The notes below the pieces were generated by a model. That model searched no databases. It was not told the DNA's origin and worked only from the letters and a program-made list of their open reading frames with translations. 64,000 bases of DNA, from assembly GCF_036327005.1 (NCBI RefSeq), contig NZ_JAUGZK010000008.1, positions 62,001 to 126,000 of the forward strand. The letters are read 5' to 3'. Source of the DNA: Alkalimonas mucilaginosa. GTDB taxonomy: Bacteria; Pseudomonadota; Gammaproteobacteria; Enterobacterales; Alteromonadaceae. The position numbers and the translations under genes were made by a program. This document shows, one piece after another, positions 42,419 through 51,443 of the stretch; position 1 is the stretch's first letter, and each line of letters begins with the position of its first letter.

Positions 42419-43859
42419 GCCCGGTACCCGTTTGTGCAGTGATGCCCTCAGTTTATCCGGCCAGGGGGAACTGCAGCAGCAACTCTATCTGTGTTTACGT
42501 CAGCAACTGCTCAGTGGCCGCTGGCCGGTTGGCGCCTTGCTGCCCTCAGAGCGGCAACTGGCCAGTGACCTTGTGCTTAGCCGCACCACAGTGCAACAAG
42601 CGTTGCAGCAACTGGTGGCAGAAGGCTATGTCGAGGCACAGCAAGGCCGGGGCTATCAGATCGTTGCAGCACTGCCCGATCACTACTTCACGCCAGAACC
42701 AGTCCAGGCGTCCGCTGGTGCTGCCCTGCCGATGCAGCACTACGGCCTATCAGCCAAAGGCCAGGCTCACAGCGGTCGGCTGCAGCCTGGTCTGGCGAAT
42801 GTACGCCCCTTTCCATTTCGTATTTGGCAGCAATTGCTGCAGCGCCATGGCAACCGGACTGCGCTCTGTGGCATGGCCGATCCGCTTGGCTACCAGCCAC
42901 TACGACAAGCTTTGGCGCACTACTTAGCTCAGTCGCGTCAGCTGCAGTGCGATCAGGACAACATCCTTATCACCACGGGTGCCCAGCAGGCATTGTTTCT
43001 GGCGGCCAGGCTGGCAGCAAAAAGCCATGAGCAAGTGCTGATGGAATCCCCAGGTTATCCACGACTAAAACAAGCGCTGCAATTGGCAGAGCTTAAAGTG
43101 CAGCATCTGCCGGCGGCTGGCCCCGATGGGTTGGATCTGCGCCAACTGCCGACCAATGGCAAGGCCAGAGCGCTTTTTTTAACGCCATCGCACCAATACC
43201 CTTGCGGCGGCATTATGCCCCTGGCCAGGCGACTGGAATTACTGCACTGGGCCAGACAACAGCAATGCTGGTTGGTGGAAGACGATTACGACAGTGAGTT
43301 TCAATACCGCCACCGGCCTATTGCCAGCTTGCAAGGGCTAGCCGGAGGTGAAGGGGTGCTTTTTGTCGGCTCATTCAGCAAAACTCTGTTTCCGGCAGTA
43401 CGGCTTGGTTATTTAGTGGCGCCCAAAGCCCAGATCCAAACCGCCAGTGCCCTGCTGCAGGCGGTGCAGGGCGATGTGGCTTTACTGCCCCAAGCCGTGC
43501 TGGCCGACTTTATCATTGAAGGGCACTTTTTACGCCATCTTCGGAAAATGCGTCGCTGCTATCAGCAGCAAAAGCAATACGCGATACCCCTGCTGCAGCA
43601 ACACTTTCCAAATGCCACCTTGCTGGCACAGGATGCTGGCTTACACCTGACGTTGCTGCTGCCCGACCTAGCGGACGATGTGGCATTAAGCCACAAGCTC
43701 TGGCAACACGGCTTTAAAGTACAGCCCTTTAGCCGCTATTGTTTTATGCATGAGCCAAAGCGTGGCCTGGTCATAGGCATTGCCGATGCCAACACCGATA
43801 GCCAAGGTGCTGCCATCGAAGCCTTGATCCCACTCGTCAAACAGTGGCTAAGCGGTTAA
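42417..43859 (+). CDS. MocR/PdxR-type regulator (GntR domain plus aminotransferase domain)
   Basis: A 480-residue two-part regulator. Residues about 15-85 form a GntR winged helix (LLPSERQLASDLVLSRTTVQQALQQL), and residues about 110-480 a fold-type I aminotransferase domain with the PLP lysine in SFSKTLFPAVRLGY, near residue 325, and the Asp in VEDDYDSEF. The protein starts with TTG at 42417, with GGAG 8 bases upstream; no better ATG fits. It likely senses PLP or an amino compound. It leads into phzF and a VOC gene and is divergent from GNAT-paiB. Confidence 0.9.
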   Translation: MPGTRLCSDALSLSGQGELQQQLYLCLRQQLLSGRWPVGALLPSERQLASDLVLSRTTVQQALQQLVAEGYVEAQQGRGYQIVAALPDHYFTPEPVQASAGAALPMQHYGLSAKGQAHSGRLQPGLANVRPFPFRIWQQLLQRHGNRTALCGMADPLGYQPLRQALAHYLAQSRQLQCDQDNILITTGAQQALFLAARLAAKSHEQVLMESPGYPRLKQALQLAELKVQHLPAAGPDGLDLRQLPTNGKARALFLTPSHQYPCGGIMPLARRLELLHWARQQQCWLVEDDYDSEFQYRHRPIASLQGLAGGEGVLFVGSFSKTLFPAVRLGYLVAPKAQIQTASALLQAVQGDVALLPQAVLADFIIEGHFLRHLRKMRRCYQQQKQYAIPLLQQHFPNATLLAQDAGLHLTLLLPDLADDVALSHKLWQHGFKVQPFSRYCFMHEPKRGLVIGIADANTDSQGAAIEALIPLVKQWLSG

Positions 43860-43891
43860 ACTGAACCGATTTTCAACCAGGAGTAGTCAAG

Positions 43892-44683
43892 GTGAAATTA
43901 CAAATGTTTCAAGTGGATGCCTTTACCGAGCAGGTGTTTGGTGGCAATCCGGCAGCGGTCTGCCCACTGACCAACTGGTTGGACGATGCGCTGTTGCAAC
44001 GCATTGCTGAAGAGAACAATTTATCGGAAACCGCCTTTTTTGTGCCTGCAGGCGATGGCTACCAGTTGCGCTGGTTTACCCCGGAAGAAGAAGTAGATTT
44101 ATGCGGCCATGCAACTCTGGCTGCTGCCCATGTGTTGTATAGCCAGCTTGGCTTTCATCAGCCAGAACTGGTGTTTAGTACCCGTAGTGGCCTTTTGCGG
44201 GTAACACGCACTGATAAGGGTTATCAGCTGGACTTTCCAGCCAGTATGCCACAACCGGTTTCAGCGCCGGCAGAGCTGCTTGCCGGGCTTGGCAAAGCTC
44301 CCGTGGAGGTGCTGGCAGCCTTTGATTACATTGCAGTGTACCCAACTGCCGATGAGATCAAAGCCCTAGCCCCCAACTTTGAGCAACTGAAAAAACTGGG
44401 CTTGCGTGGCGTGGTGGCAACCGCTCCAGCCTCTGGCAAAGATAAAGACGTTGATTTTGTCAGCCGCTGTTTCTTTCCCAAGCTGCGGGTAAACGAGGAT
44501 CCGGTCACCGGCTCGGCGCACTGTGAGCTTACCCCTTACTGGGCCCACAAGCTTGGCAAGCAGCAACTGAGTGCTTACCAGCTATCCAAAAGAGGCGGTG
44601 CCCTGCGCTGTGAACTCAAGGGCGATCGGGTGCAACTGACAGGCAATGCGGTAGATTATATGATGGGCGAAATATACATCTAA
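43892..44683 (+). CDS. PhzF-family isomerase
   Basis: A 263-residue PhzF-like protein with the two-lobed epimerase fold. Motifs: QVDAFTEQVFGGNPAAVC at the start, NNLSETAFF with the likely catalytic Glu near 47, VDLCGHATLAAAHVL near 70 and EDPVTGSAHCELTPYW near 205. The GTG start has CCAGGAG upstream. No phenazine genes are near; many PhzF homologues have other, unknown substrates. Transcribed with the MocR-type regulator, with a 32-base gap. Confidence 0.92.
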   Translation: MKLQMFQVDAFTEQVFGGNPAAVCPLTNWLDDALLQRIAEENNLSETAFFVPAGDGYQLRWFTPEEEVDLCGHATLAAAHVLYSQLGFHQPELVFSTRSGLLRVTRTDKGYQLDFPASMPQPVSAPAELLAGLGKAPVEVLAAFDYIAVYPTADEIKALAPNFEQLKKLGLRGVVATAPASGKDKDVDFVSRCFFPKLRVNEDPVTGSAHCELTPYWAHKLGKQQLSAYQLSKRGGALRCELKGDRVQLTGNAVDYMMGEIYI

Positions 44684-44732
44684 AACTGGTGCCATTTTGT
44701 GGCTAAACCTCAATTCAACAGGAGATTCCCGA

Positions 44733-45086
44733 ATGCATCAGCATAGAAAAATCAATTGCATCGAACTGCCCTGCCGGGATATGGCGGCGACCAAAGCATT
44801 CTTTAGCAAGGTATTTGGCTGGGGGTTTGTCGATCACGGCCCGGAGTATATGGCCATTACCGATGCTGGCATTGATGGTGGTTATTACCAAAGTGAACAC
44901 CTAGCGCTAACTCAGCATGGCAGCGCCCTGGTGGTGCTGTATAGCTCTGAGCTGGAGCAAACCTTAGCTGATGTGAAAGCGGCAGGTGGTCAGATCCTGC
45001 AAGCTATTTTCAACTTTCCGGGCGGGCGGCGTTTTCACTTTACCGACCCTAGTGGCAATGAATACGCGGTTTGGTCGGAGCAATAG
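44733..45086 (+). CDS. VOC-family (glyoxalase-like) protein
   Basis: A 117-residue vicinal-oxygen-chelate fold protein: IELPCRDMAATKAFFSKVFGW at the start and FHFTDPSGNEYAVWSEQ at the end, with two beta-alpha-beta-beta-beta units. Start 44733 follows AACAGGAG; the upstream frame is rejected because it lacks family sequence. It could bind a metal and a small ligand; the reaction is unknown. It is the last gene in the MocR-phzF group. Confidence 0.9.
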   Translation: MHQHRKINCIELPCRDMAATKAFFSKVFGWGFVDHGPEYMAITDAGIDGGYYQSEHLALTQHGSALVVLYSSELEQTLADVKAAGGQILQAIFNFPGGRRFHFTDPSGNEYAVWSEQ

Positions 45087-45135
45087 ACAGCAGAGAAATA
45101 AAAACATTATTTTTTATAACTATGAGAAATAAAGT

Positions 45136-45163
45136 TTGACAGCGCAAAGAAAACCTATACACT
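45136..45163 (+). promoter_or_regulatory. Promoter of the cold-shock gene
   Basis: A perfect TTGACA (45136-45141) and TACACT (45158-45163) are 16 bases apart. Transcription from about 45170 would give a leader of about 150 bases, similar to other cspA-type genes. Confidence 0.65.
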
Positions 45164-45169
45164 GGCCGT

Positions 45170-45318
45170 GCTTGATTAGTTTGTTCGTTATTTATGCAAA
45201 ACCTCGAATGTTATTGCCGTTTTAGTAACTCTTCCTGTATTCATAAGTTAAAACATCTCTCACAGCACAATCGCCTGACATCAGGCATCTTATTTATTAA
45301 TTAATACAGGTACATACC
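45170..45318 (+). ncRNA. Long 5' leader of the cold-shock gene
   Basis: This 149-base AU-rich stretch has no open frame of note. Cold-shock mRNAs in this group carry leaders of this size that refold with temperature and aid translation in the cold. I cannot identify a cold box by sequence. A weak ribosome site, TACAGGTA, precedes the start codon. Confidence 0.5.
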
Positions 45319-45528
45319 ATGTCTAATACAACTACCGGCACCGTCAAATGGTTTAACGAAGCTAAAGGCTTTGGTTTCATCGAACAAGCTTCTGGACCAG
45401 ATGTTTTCGCTCACTTTAGTGAAATCCAAAGCTCAGGTTTTAAAACCCTGGCTGAAGGCCAACGTGTTCAGTTCAGCGTCACTGCTGGCCAGAAAGGCCC
45501 ACAGGCGTCTAACATTACTGCGATCTAA
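45319..45528 (+). CDS. Cold-shock domain protein (CspA family)
   Basis: A 69-residue single-stranded nucleic acid binding protein, a five-stranded OB-fold. The RNP motifs KGFGFIE (residues 16-22) and VFAHFS (about 29-34) are intact; the opening GTVKWFNEAK is standard. It likely acts as an RNA chaperone. Long leader upstream, terminator downstream. Which csp paralogue it is cannot be told from one copy. Confidence 0.95.
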   Translation: MSNTTTGTVKWFNEAKGFGFIEQASGPDVFAHFSEIQSSGFKTLAEGQRVQFSVTAGQKGPQASNITAI

Positions 45529-45584
45529 TCGTTAGGATAGCGCCGCTGAGTTCAAACTGTTCTGAACCTACGGCCATCTTAGTC

Positions 45585-45617
45585 AAAAAAGGCAACTGCA
45601 ATGCAGCTGCCTTTTTT
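45585..45617 (+). terminator. Terminator after the cold-shock gene
   Basis: AAAAAAGGCA...TGCCTTTTTT with an inner CTGCA/TGCAG stem, one internal mismatch and a terminal T-run. The symmetric A-run allows it to work on both strands. Confidence 0.85.
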
Positions 45618-45695
45618 ATTGGCTGTCAGAAAGTTAAATTCTCAATCATGCAAACTACCGTTATAAAACGGGATCCTCCATACTGCATATACAGC

Positions 45696-45717
45696 AAAGC
45701 CCGCACCAGGCGGGCTT
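45696..45717 (-). terminator. Terminator after fabF
   Basis: AAGCCCGC and GCGGGCTT pair around a 5-base loop, 19 bases beyond the fabF stop on the minus strand. The T-run after the stem is short (TTT), so efficiency is uncertain. Confidence 0.65.
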
Positions 45718-45735
45718 GATCACACAAGAAGCGGG

Positions 45736-46974
45736 TTACACTTTCTTAAATAGGATGGAGCCGTTTGTACCACCGAAGCCAAAAGAGTTGCAAAGCGCAT
45801 ACTCCAGTTTGGCATCACGAGCTGTATGTGGCACATAATCCAAATCACAACCATCATCTGGATTATCCAGGTTAATGGTTGGCGTCACCAGTTGATCGCG
45901 CAGCGATAAAATGGTGATGATTGATTCAACTGCACCGGCCGCACCCAGCAAGTGACCAATCATCGACTTGGAGGAGCTCACCATAATGCTGTCTTTGTTG
46001 GCCGCAAATACCGACTTAATCGCACAGGTTTCCGCTAAATCGCCTGCATTGGTCGAGGTACCATGCGCATTGATATAACCAACCTGCTCCGGGTTCACCC
46101 CGGCATCATTCAGCGCATTTTGCATCGCCATAGCGCCACCACGGCCATTTTCCGGCGGTGATGTCATATGAAAAGCATCACCGCTCATGCCAAAACCAGC
46201 CAGCTCGGCATAAATTTTGGCGCCACGGGCTTTGGCATGCTCATACTCTTCGAGTACCACCACGCCAGCACCATCGCCCAGCACAAAGCCATCACGGTCT
46301 TTATCCCAGGGACGACTGGCCTGCTCCGGTGCATCATTGCGGGTAGACAATGCCCGGGCAGCACCAAAGCCCCCCATTCCCAGTGGGGTTGAGCCTTTTT
46401 CAGCACCACCAGCCAGCATGACATCGGCATCACCATAAGCAATCATCCTGGCCGCCTGACCAATGTTATGCACGCCTGTGGTACAGGCAGTCACAATACT
46501 AATGTTGGGGCCTTGCAGGCCCAACATGATAGACAACTGACCCGAGATCATGTTGATAATGGTCGAGGGCACAAAAAACGGCGACAAGCGACGAGGGCCG
46601 CTGTTTAATAGCTTGGTATGGTTTTCCTCAATCAAACCAAGGCCACCGATACCAGAACCAACGGCTGCACCTATGCGGCCAGCGTTTTGCTCGGTCACTT
46701 CGATACCAGCGTCGCGAAACGCCTGGATACCTGCCGCAACACCGTATTGGATAAACAAATCCATCTTTTTGGCTTCTTTCGCCGGAAAGTAGGGCTCGAC
46801 ATCAAAGTCTTTGACCATGGCAGCGAATTTGGTGCTGTAGGCTTCGGTATCAAAGTGCTCAATCAAGCCTGCACCGCTTTTACCTTGTTGCAGGGCTTGC
46901 CAGCTGGTGGCTACATCATTACCAACCGGGGTGAGTAAACCCAGCCCCGTCACTACGACTCGACGTTTTGACAC
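45736..46974 (-). CDS. fabF: Beta-ketoacyl-ACP synthase II
   Basis: FabF performs the chain-elongating condensation of acyl groups with malonyl-ACP. The 412-residue product has the catalytic Cys in VTACTTGVHNIGQA, and the two His in INAHGTSTNAGD and SMIGHLLGAAGA. The start is GTG at 46974, with GGAGGA upstream and the normal opening SKRRVVVTGLGLLTPVG; a TTG further 5' is ignored. It is the last gene of the fatty-acid cluster, but a terminator after acpP and a long hairpin before fabF suggest separate control. Confidence 0.97.
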   Translation of the reverse strand: MSKRRVVVTGLGLLTPVGNDVATSWQALQQGKSGAGLIEHFDTEAYSTKFAAMVKDFDVEPYFPAKEAKKMDLFIQYGVAAGIQAFRDAGIEVTEQNAGRIGAAVGSGIGGLGLIEENHTKLLNSGPRRLSPFFVPSTIINMISGQLSIMLGLQGPNISIVTACTTGVHNIGQAARMIAYGDADVMLAGGAEKGSTPLGMGGFGAARALSTRNDAPEQASRPWDKDRDGFVLGDGAGVVVLEEYEHAKARGAKIYAELAGFGMSGDAFHMTSPPENGRGGAMAMQNALNDAGVNPEQVGYINAHGTSTNAGDLAETCAIKSVFAANKDSIMVSSSKSMIGHLLGAAGAVESIITILSLRDQLVTPTINLDNPDDGCDLDYVPHTARDAKLEYALCNSFGFGGTNGSILFKKV

Positions 46975-46999
46975 TGCATCCTCCAATGGAGCTGATGAA

Positions 47000-47048
47000 A
47001 ATAAATTCTACTGCAGCATCAACATGCGATGCTGCAGTAGAATTTATT
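47000..47048. repeat. 21-base perfect inverted repeat in the acpP-fabF gap
   Basis: Arms 47000-47020 and 47028-47048 are perfectly complementary over 21 bases, with a 7-base AACATGC loop. It lies 26 bases before the fabF start, in the fabF leader, and after the acpP terminator. There is no T-run, so it is not a plain terminator. Possible roles: RNA stabiliser, RNase III site or regulator site. Confidence 0.85.
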
Positions 47049-47099
47049 CTGGACCGACACTAAGCTTGCTGCAAGAGTTGCCGGATAAAAGCATCCAAC

Positions 47100-47130
47100 A
47101 AAAAACGGGTAGCCAGGCTACCCGTTTTTA
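47100..47130 (-). terminator. Terminator after acpP
   Basis: A long stem (AAAAACGGGTAG with CTACCCGTTTTT) around CCAGG, followed on the minus strand by T-rich sequence. It starts 12 bases after the acpP stop and should limit readthrough into fabF, letting acpP be made in excess. Confidence 0.85.
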
Positions 47131-47141
47131 GCCAGAACGGC

Positions 47142-47378
47142 TTACTCTGCGTTGGCTTTGACGTAGTCAATCGCAGATTGTACCGTGGTGATTTTCTCTG
47201 CTTCTTCATCAGGAATTTCAGTATCAAATTCTTCTTCTAAAGCCATTACCAGCTCAACGGTATCCAGAGAGTCTGCACCCAGGTCATCAACAAAGGAAGC
47301 TTCAGGCTTGACTTCTTCCTCTTTAACACCCAGTTGTTCAACAATAATTTTTTTAACGCGTTCTTCGATGTTGCTCAT
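47142..47378 (-). CDS. acpP: Acyl carrier protein
   Basis: A 78-residue acidic four-helix carrier. The phosphopantetheine attachment serine is in GADSLDTVELVMALEEEF (Ser at about 37). It carries the growing acyl chain for fab enzymes and plsX. GGAAGAAA ribosome site. It lies between fabG and fabF, as in most gammaproteobacteria, with a 127-base gap upstream that probably holds its own promoter. Confidence 0.98.
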   Translation of the reverse strand: MSNIEERVKKIIVEQLGVKEEEVKPEASFVDDLGADSLDTVELVMALEEEFDTEIPDEEAEKITTVQSAIDYVKANAE

Positions 47379-47505
47379 CTTTTCTTCCTTTTTTCATTTA
47401 AATCGCAACAGTTCGTGCAATTTTATGTGGCGCTAGTTTATGCGTAAGCCTGCATTGATGCAAGTCGTCCTACCGGCATTTTTTTGCTGGTCTGACATGC
47501 TGGGC

Positions 47506-48252
47506 TTACACCATGTACATACCGCCGTTGACATGAATCGTTTCGCCAGTAATGTAGGCTGCAGGTTCTGATGCCAAAAAGGCAACAGTTGCAGCAATTT
47601 CAGCAGGCTGTCCTAAGCGATTGGCAGGCACCTGGCCAAAAATAGCTTCTTTTTGGTCATCCGATAACTCTTTAGTCATGTCCGTATCAATAAACCCCGG
47701 AGCCACTGCGTTCACCGTAACACCACGCGAAGCGACCTCTCGTGCCAGTGACTTGGTGAAACCCAGTACGCCAGCTTTGGCGGCTGCGTAGTTAGTTTGA
47801 CCCGCATTGCCCATACTACCCACCACCGAACCAATAGTGATAATACGACCATAACGCTTTTTCATCATGCTGCGCAACACGGCCTTACTCAGACGAAACA
47901 CCGATGTCAGGTTGGTTTGAATGATATCAAACCATTCGTCGTCTTTCATGCGCATCAGCAGATTGTCCCGGGTGATACCGGCATTATTGACCAGAATATC
48001 AATATCACCAAAATTATTTTTAATACTGGTAAGGCAAGCTTCAATCGAATCAGTATCGGTCACATTCAGCACCAAACCAGTATTTGGCTGACCAAGGTAC
48101 TCAGTAATGGCAGCGGCCCCTTTTTCACTGGTCGCAGTACCAACAACAGTAGCTCCCTGTGCTTTTAATTGCTCCGCAATCGCCCGGCCAATACCACGGC
48201 TGGCACCTGTCACCAGAGCAACTTTGCCTTCTAAAGAAAATAAAGCTGTCAT
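47506..48252 (-). CDS. fabG: 3-oxoacyl-ACP reductase
   Basis: FabG reduces beta-ketoacyl-ACP with NADPH. The 248-residue short-chain dehydrogenase has TGASRGIGRAIA near 15, NNAGITRDNL near 88, catalytic Ser in TIGSVVGSMGN and the YxxxK pair in NYAAAKAG, and ends YITGETIHVNGGMYMV. It follows fabD by 18 bases. The standard protein in the standard place. Confidence 0.97.
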   Translation of the reverse strand: MTALFSLEGKVALVTGASRGIGRAIAEQLKAQGATVVGTATSEKGAAAITEYLGQPNTGLVLNVTDTDSIEACLTSIKNNFGDIDILVNNAGITRDNLLMRMKDDEWFDIIQTNLTSVFRLSKAVLRSMMKKRYGRIITIGSVVGSMGNAGQTNYAAAKAGVLGFTKSLAREVASRGVTVNAVAPGFIDTDMTKELSDDQKEAIFGQVPANRLGQPAEIAATVAFLASEPAAYITGETIHVNGGMYMV

Positions 48253-48270
48253 AAAAAATCCTTTCTTGTG

Positions 48271-49206
48271 TTATTCGTTGGCCAGTGCCTGAGCTAATGA
48301 GGCGCTGTCATTGACAGAAACAGCGGCCAGGGATTTATCAATGCGCTTAATCAAGCCAGAGAGTACTTTGCCAGCTCCCAGCTCAATAACATCAGTCACC
48401 CCCTGAGCGGCTAACCACTCGATGGTTTCAGTCCAGCGCACCGGGCTATACAGCTGCCGCACCAAGGCATCCTGAATGGCTGCACTGTCGTAGCATACAG
48501 CCACATCTACATTATTAACCACCGCAAGAGTCGCTGGCTGAAAATCCATAGCAGCCATATCCTGTGCCAACGTATTGGCAGCAGGCTTCATCAGGGCACA
48601 ATGCGACGGCACACTAACAGCAAGAGGTAATGCCCGTTTGGCACCTGCAGCTTTGCATGCTTCAGCAGCCCGTTCTACCGCCGCTTTATGGCCAGCAATA
48701 ACAACCTGACCAGGTGAGTTATAGTTCACTGGTGCCACGACTTCATTGTTCGCAACCTGAGCACAACTTTCGGCAACGGCCTGATCGTCCAAACCGATGA
48801 TAGCGTACATAGCCCCGGTGCCAGCAGGCACGGCTTGCAGCATGTAACGACCTCTATTGGCAACCAAAACAACAGCTTCCGCCAGCGAGAGTACGCCTGC
48901 ACAAACCAGTGCTGAATACTCGCCCAGGGAGTGACCGGCAAGATAGGCTGGACTGGCTCCACCCTGCTGTTGCCAGAGACGCCAGCAGGCCACAGAGGCA
49001 GTTAATAAAGCGGGTTGGGTTTTATCGGTTTCATTTAGTTGCTCTTCCGGCCCTTCCGCAACTAATGCCCAAAGATTGTAACCCAAAGCAACTGACGCTT
49101 CAGCAAAGGTTTCACGAACCACGGCATGAGCAGCGTAAAGTTCACTAAGCATACCAAGGCTTTGTGAGCCCTGCCCTGGAAACACAATGGCAATTTTCTT
49201 TGTCAT
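48271..49206 (-). CDS. fabD: Malonyl-CoA:ACP transacylase
   Basis: FabD moves malonyl from CoA to ACP. The 311-residue product starts KIAIVFPGQGSQSLGML, has the nucleophile in GHSLGEYSAL near 92 and the His in VSVPSHCALM near 200. Length matches the family. It follows fabH with a 42-base gap. Confidence 0.97.
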   Translation of the reverse strand: MTKKIAIVFPGQGSQSLGMLSELYAAHAVVRETFAEASVALGYNLWALVAEGPEEQLNETDKTQPALLTASVACWRLWQQQGGASPAYLAGHSLGEYSALVCAGVLSLAEAVVLVANRGRYMLQAVPAGTGAMYAIIGLDDQAVAESCAQVANNEVVAPVNYNSPGQVVIAGHKAAVERAAEACKAAGAKRALPLAVSVPSHCALMKPAANTLAQDMAAMDFQPATLAVVNNVDVAVCYDSAAIQDALVRQLYSPVRWTETIEWLAAQGVTDVIELGAGKVLSGLIKRIDKSLAAVSVNDSASLAQALANE

Positions 49207-49248
49207 AATCTTAATCCTGTAGTAAAACCGGTGCCATGAGTAAGCGGA

Positions 49249-50208
49249 CTAGTACTTAACCAACGCAGATGCCCAGGCAAAACCACCACCAAAAGCCTCT
49301 AGCAGTAAGGTTTGACCACGCTTAATGCGACCATCACGGATGGCCTCATCCAAGGCAGTTGGCACCGTTGCCGCAGACGTATTGCCATAACGGTCCAGGT
49401 TTATCACCACCTGCTCCATTGGTAAGTTCAGCTTACGGGCGACAGCAGATATAATTCTCAGGTTAGCCTGGTGTGGAACCAACCAATCAATTTCAGATTT
49501 ATCCATCTTATTGGCAGCCAGTGTCTGCTCTACTACTTCCGATAGCTTAGTGACGGCGACTTTAAAGACATCGTTGCCCTTCATCGATCCCCAGGAGTTA
49601 TGCACAGACTCGACATCACCACGGATTGGATTATCCACATAAAGTAACTCTGAATATTTACCATCGGCATGAATATGGGTAGATAAAATCCCTGGCTGCT
49701 CAGACGCTTCTAAAATCACAGCACCGGCAGCATCACCAAACAGGATCACCATGCTTCGGTCTTCCGGGCTTATCAACTGGGACAAGCAGTCGGAGCCTAT
49801 CACCAGAATGCGTTTCGCCATACCACTTTTGATGTATTGATCCGCCACACTAAGTGCATAACAAAAACCAGCACAGGCTGCGGCCACATCAAAGGCAGGA
49901 ATAGCAGGAATATCCAGTTCACGCTGCACTTCACAGGCTGAGCTGGGTAATGAACGCGCCCCACTGGTGGTAGCGACAATAATCATATCCAGGCTGTTCT
50001 TATCAATATCAGCGGCTTCGATGGCCTGGCGGGCAGCGGCTGCCCCCATGGTAGCGACACTCTCATCTTTGGCAATGATACGACGTTCACGAATACCAGT
50101 GCGCTCAATGATCCACTCATCGGTAGTTTCGACCATGGTTTCCAGATCGGTGTTGGTTCTTACTTGAGACGGGAAATAACTTCCGGTTCCGATAATGCGA
50201 GAATACAT
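49249..50208 (-). CDS. fabH: Beta-ketoacyl-ACP synthase III
   Basis: FabH starts fatty-acid synthesis by condensing acetyl-CoA with malonyl-ACP. The 319-residue product has the Cys in AAACAGFCYAL near 112, His in VPHQANLRI near 246 and Asn in RYGNTSAA near 275. It ends GGGFAWASALVKY, which is typical. It follows plsX after 6 bases. Confidence 0.97.
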   Translation of the reverse strand: MYSRIIGTGSYFPSQVRTNTDLETMVETTDEWIIERTGIRERRIIAKDESVATMGAAAARQAIEAADIDKNSLDMIIVATTSGARSLPSSACEVQRELDIPAIPAFDVAAACAGFCYALSVADQYIKSGMAKRILVIGSDCLSQLISPEDRSMVILFGDAAGAVILEASEQPGILSTHIHADGKYSELLYVDNPIRGDVESVHNSWGSMKGNDVFKVAVTKLSEVVEQTLAANKMDKSEIDWLVPHQANLRIISAVARKLNLPMEQVVINLDRYGNTSAATVPTALDEAIRDGRIKRGQTLLLEAFGGGFAWASALVKY

Positions 50209-50214
50209 GGCAAC

Positions 50215-51255
50215 CTACGCTTTTCCAATTAATACCTGTTCCAGCCGATCTTTAATTTTGGCCGGGACCTGACGTTCAACCTCTAGGACAGCTTGCCGGA
50301 TAGCACTGAAAAAGGCCTCTTTGGAGGCATTTCCATGACTTTTCACGACAATTCCGCGCAATCCTATCAGACTTGCGCCATTATACTGGTCGGGGTTCAC
50401 CCCTTTGACCATGCTTTTTAACCAGGGTTGCGCCAGTTTGCCGACAATTCGTCCAATCAAGCTGCTCAGCAGTGTGGTCCGGATTTGATTTACAATCAAC
50501 TTGGCCACGCCCTCGCAAGTCTTCAAAGCCACATTGCCGACAAAACCATCGCAAATGATTACATCGGCTTTGCCGGAAAAAATATCGTTGCCTTCGATGT
50601 AGCCGATATAATTCAGCTCATCGCACTCACTAAGCAACACCGCTGCTTGCTTAATTTGATCGGAGCCTTTAATTTCCTCTTCCCCCATATTCAGCAAAGC
50701 CACCCTTGGGGCATCCAGACCTTCTACTTCTTCCGCCATCACCGACCCCATCACGGCAAACTGAAACAAGGTGTCGGCATCGCAGTTTACAGTAGCACCT
50801 AAATCCAGCATGTAGACAGGCTGTGCTGCTGTAGACGGCAAGGTGCTGATCAGGGCAGGACGCTCGACACCTGACAACATTTTCAATGCGAAATGCGCCA
50901 TAGCGATTAATGCACCGGTATTGCCTGCACTGACACAAGCTGCGGCTTGTCCTTGTTCTACCAAGTCAAGAGCTACACGCATTGAGGAGTCACGCTTATT
51001 TCGCAACGCTGAGCTGGGTTTTTCGCACATACTCACTTGCTGAGAGCAGTGTTGAATACGTAAACGGGGATGATTGCCAAAACCAAGCTGGCTGAGCTCA
51101 CGCTGCAACAAAGCTGCATCACCGCAGAGGGTAAGTAACAGATAAGGGAATTCCTGCACAGCCAGAATGGCTGCAGGTAAAGTAGCAAGGGGGCCGTGAT
51201 CGCCCCCCATCATATCTAACGCGATATGTATTTGTGTTGGCTGCACCAGGTGCAT
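50215..51255 (-). CDS. plsX: Phosphate acyltransferase
   Basis: PlsX makes acyl-phosphate from acyl-ACP for phospholipid synthesis. The 346-residue product has the N-terminal IALDMMGGDHGP motif, SMRVALDLVEQG, SAGNTGALIAMA and GNDIFSGKADVIICDGFVGN. The start has a short extra N-terminus (MHLVQPTQIH) compared with some homologues; no better start is seen. It follows rpmF by 6 bases. Confidence 0.96.
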   Translation of the reverse strand: MHLVQPTQIHIALDMMGGDHGPLATLPAAILAVQEFPYLLLTLCGDAALLQRELSQLGFGNHPRLRIQHCSQQVSMCEKPSSALRNKRDSSMRVALDLVEQGQAAACVSAGNTGALIAMAHFALKMLSGVERPALISTLPSTAAQPVYMLDLGATVNCDADTLFQFAVMGSVMAEEVEGLDAPRVALLNMGEEEIKGSDQIKQAAVLLSECDELNYIGYIEGNDIFSGKADVIICDGFVGNVALKTCEGVAKLIVNQIRTTLLSSLIGRIVGKLAQPWLKSMVKGVNPDQYNGASLIGLRGIVVKSHGNASKEAFFSAIRQAVLEVERQVPAKIKDRLEQVLIGKA

Positions 51256-51261
51256 CCAGAC

Positions 51262-51426
51262 TTACTTGACTTTACGGCCTTTGAAGAAGCCGCTATCAGT
51301 CATGTGGTGACGACGATGCGTTTCACCAGTGGTAGCGTCGACAGACAGCGTAGGGCCTGTCAGTGCGTCGTGTGAGCGACGCATATCACGCCGTGAACGA
51401 GATTTTTTGTTTTGCTGAACAGCCAT
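51262..51426 (-). CDS. rpmF: 50S ribosomal protein L32
   Basis: A 54-residue basic protein read from the sequence: MAVQQNKKSRSRRDMRRSHD at the start and FFKGRKVK at the end, the L32 pattern. A TAGGAGA ribosome site precedes the ATG. It lies between yceD and plsX, the conserved position that links ribosome and lipid synthesis. The zinc-type Cys residues found in some L32 proteins are absent, as usual in gammaproteobacteria. Confidence 0.97.
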   Translation of the reverse strand: MAVQQNKKSRSRRDMRRSHDALTGPTLSVDATTGETHRRHHMTDSGFFKGRKVK

Positions 51427-51443
51427 GGCTTTCTCCTAATAAA

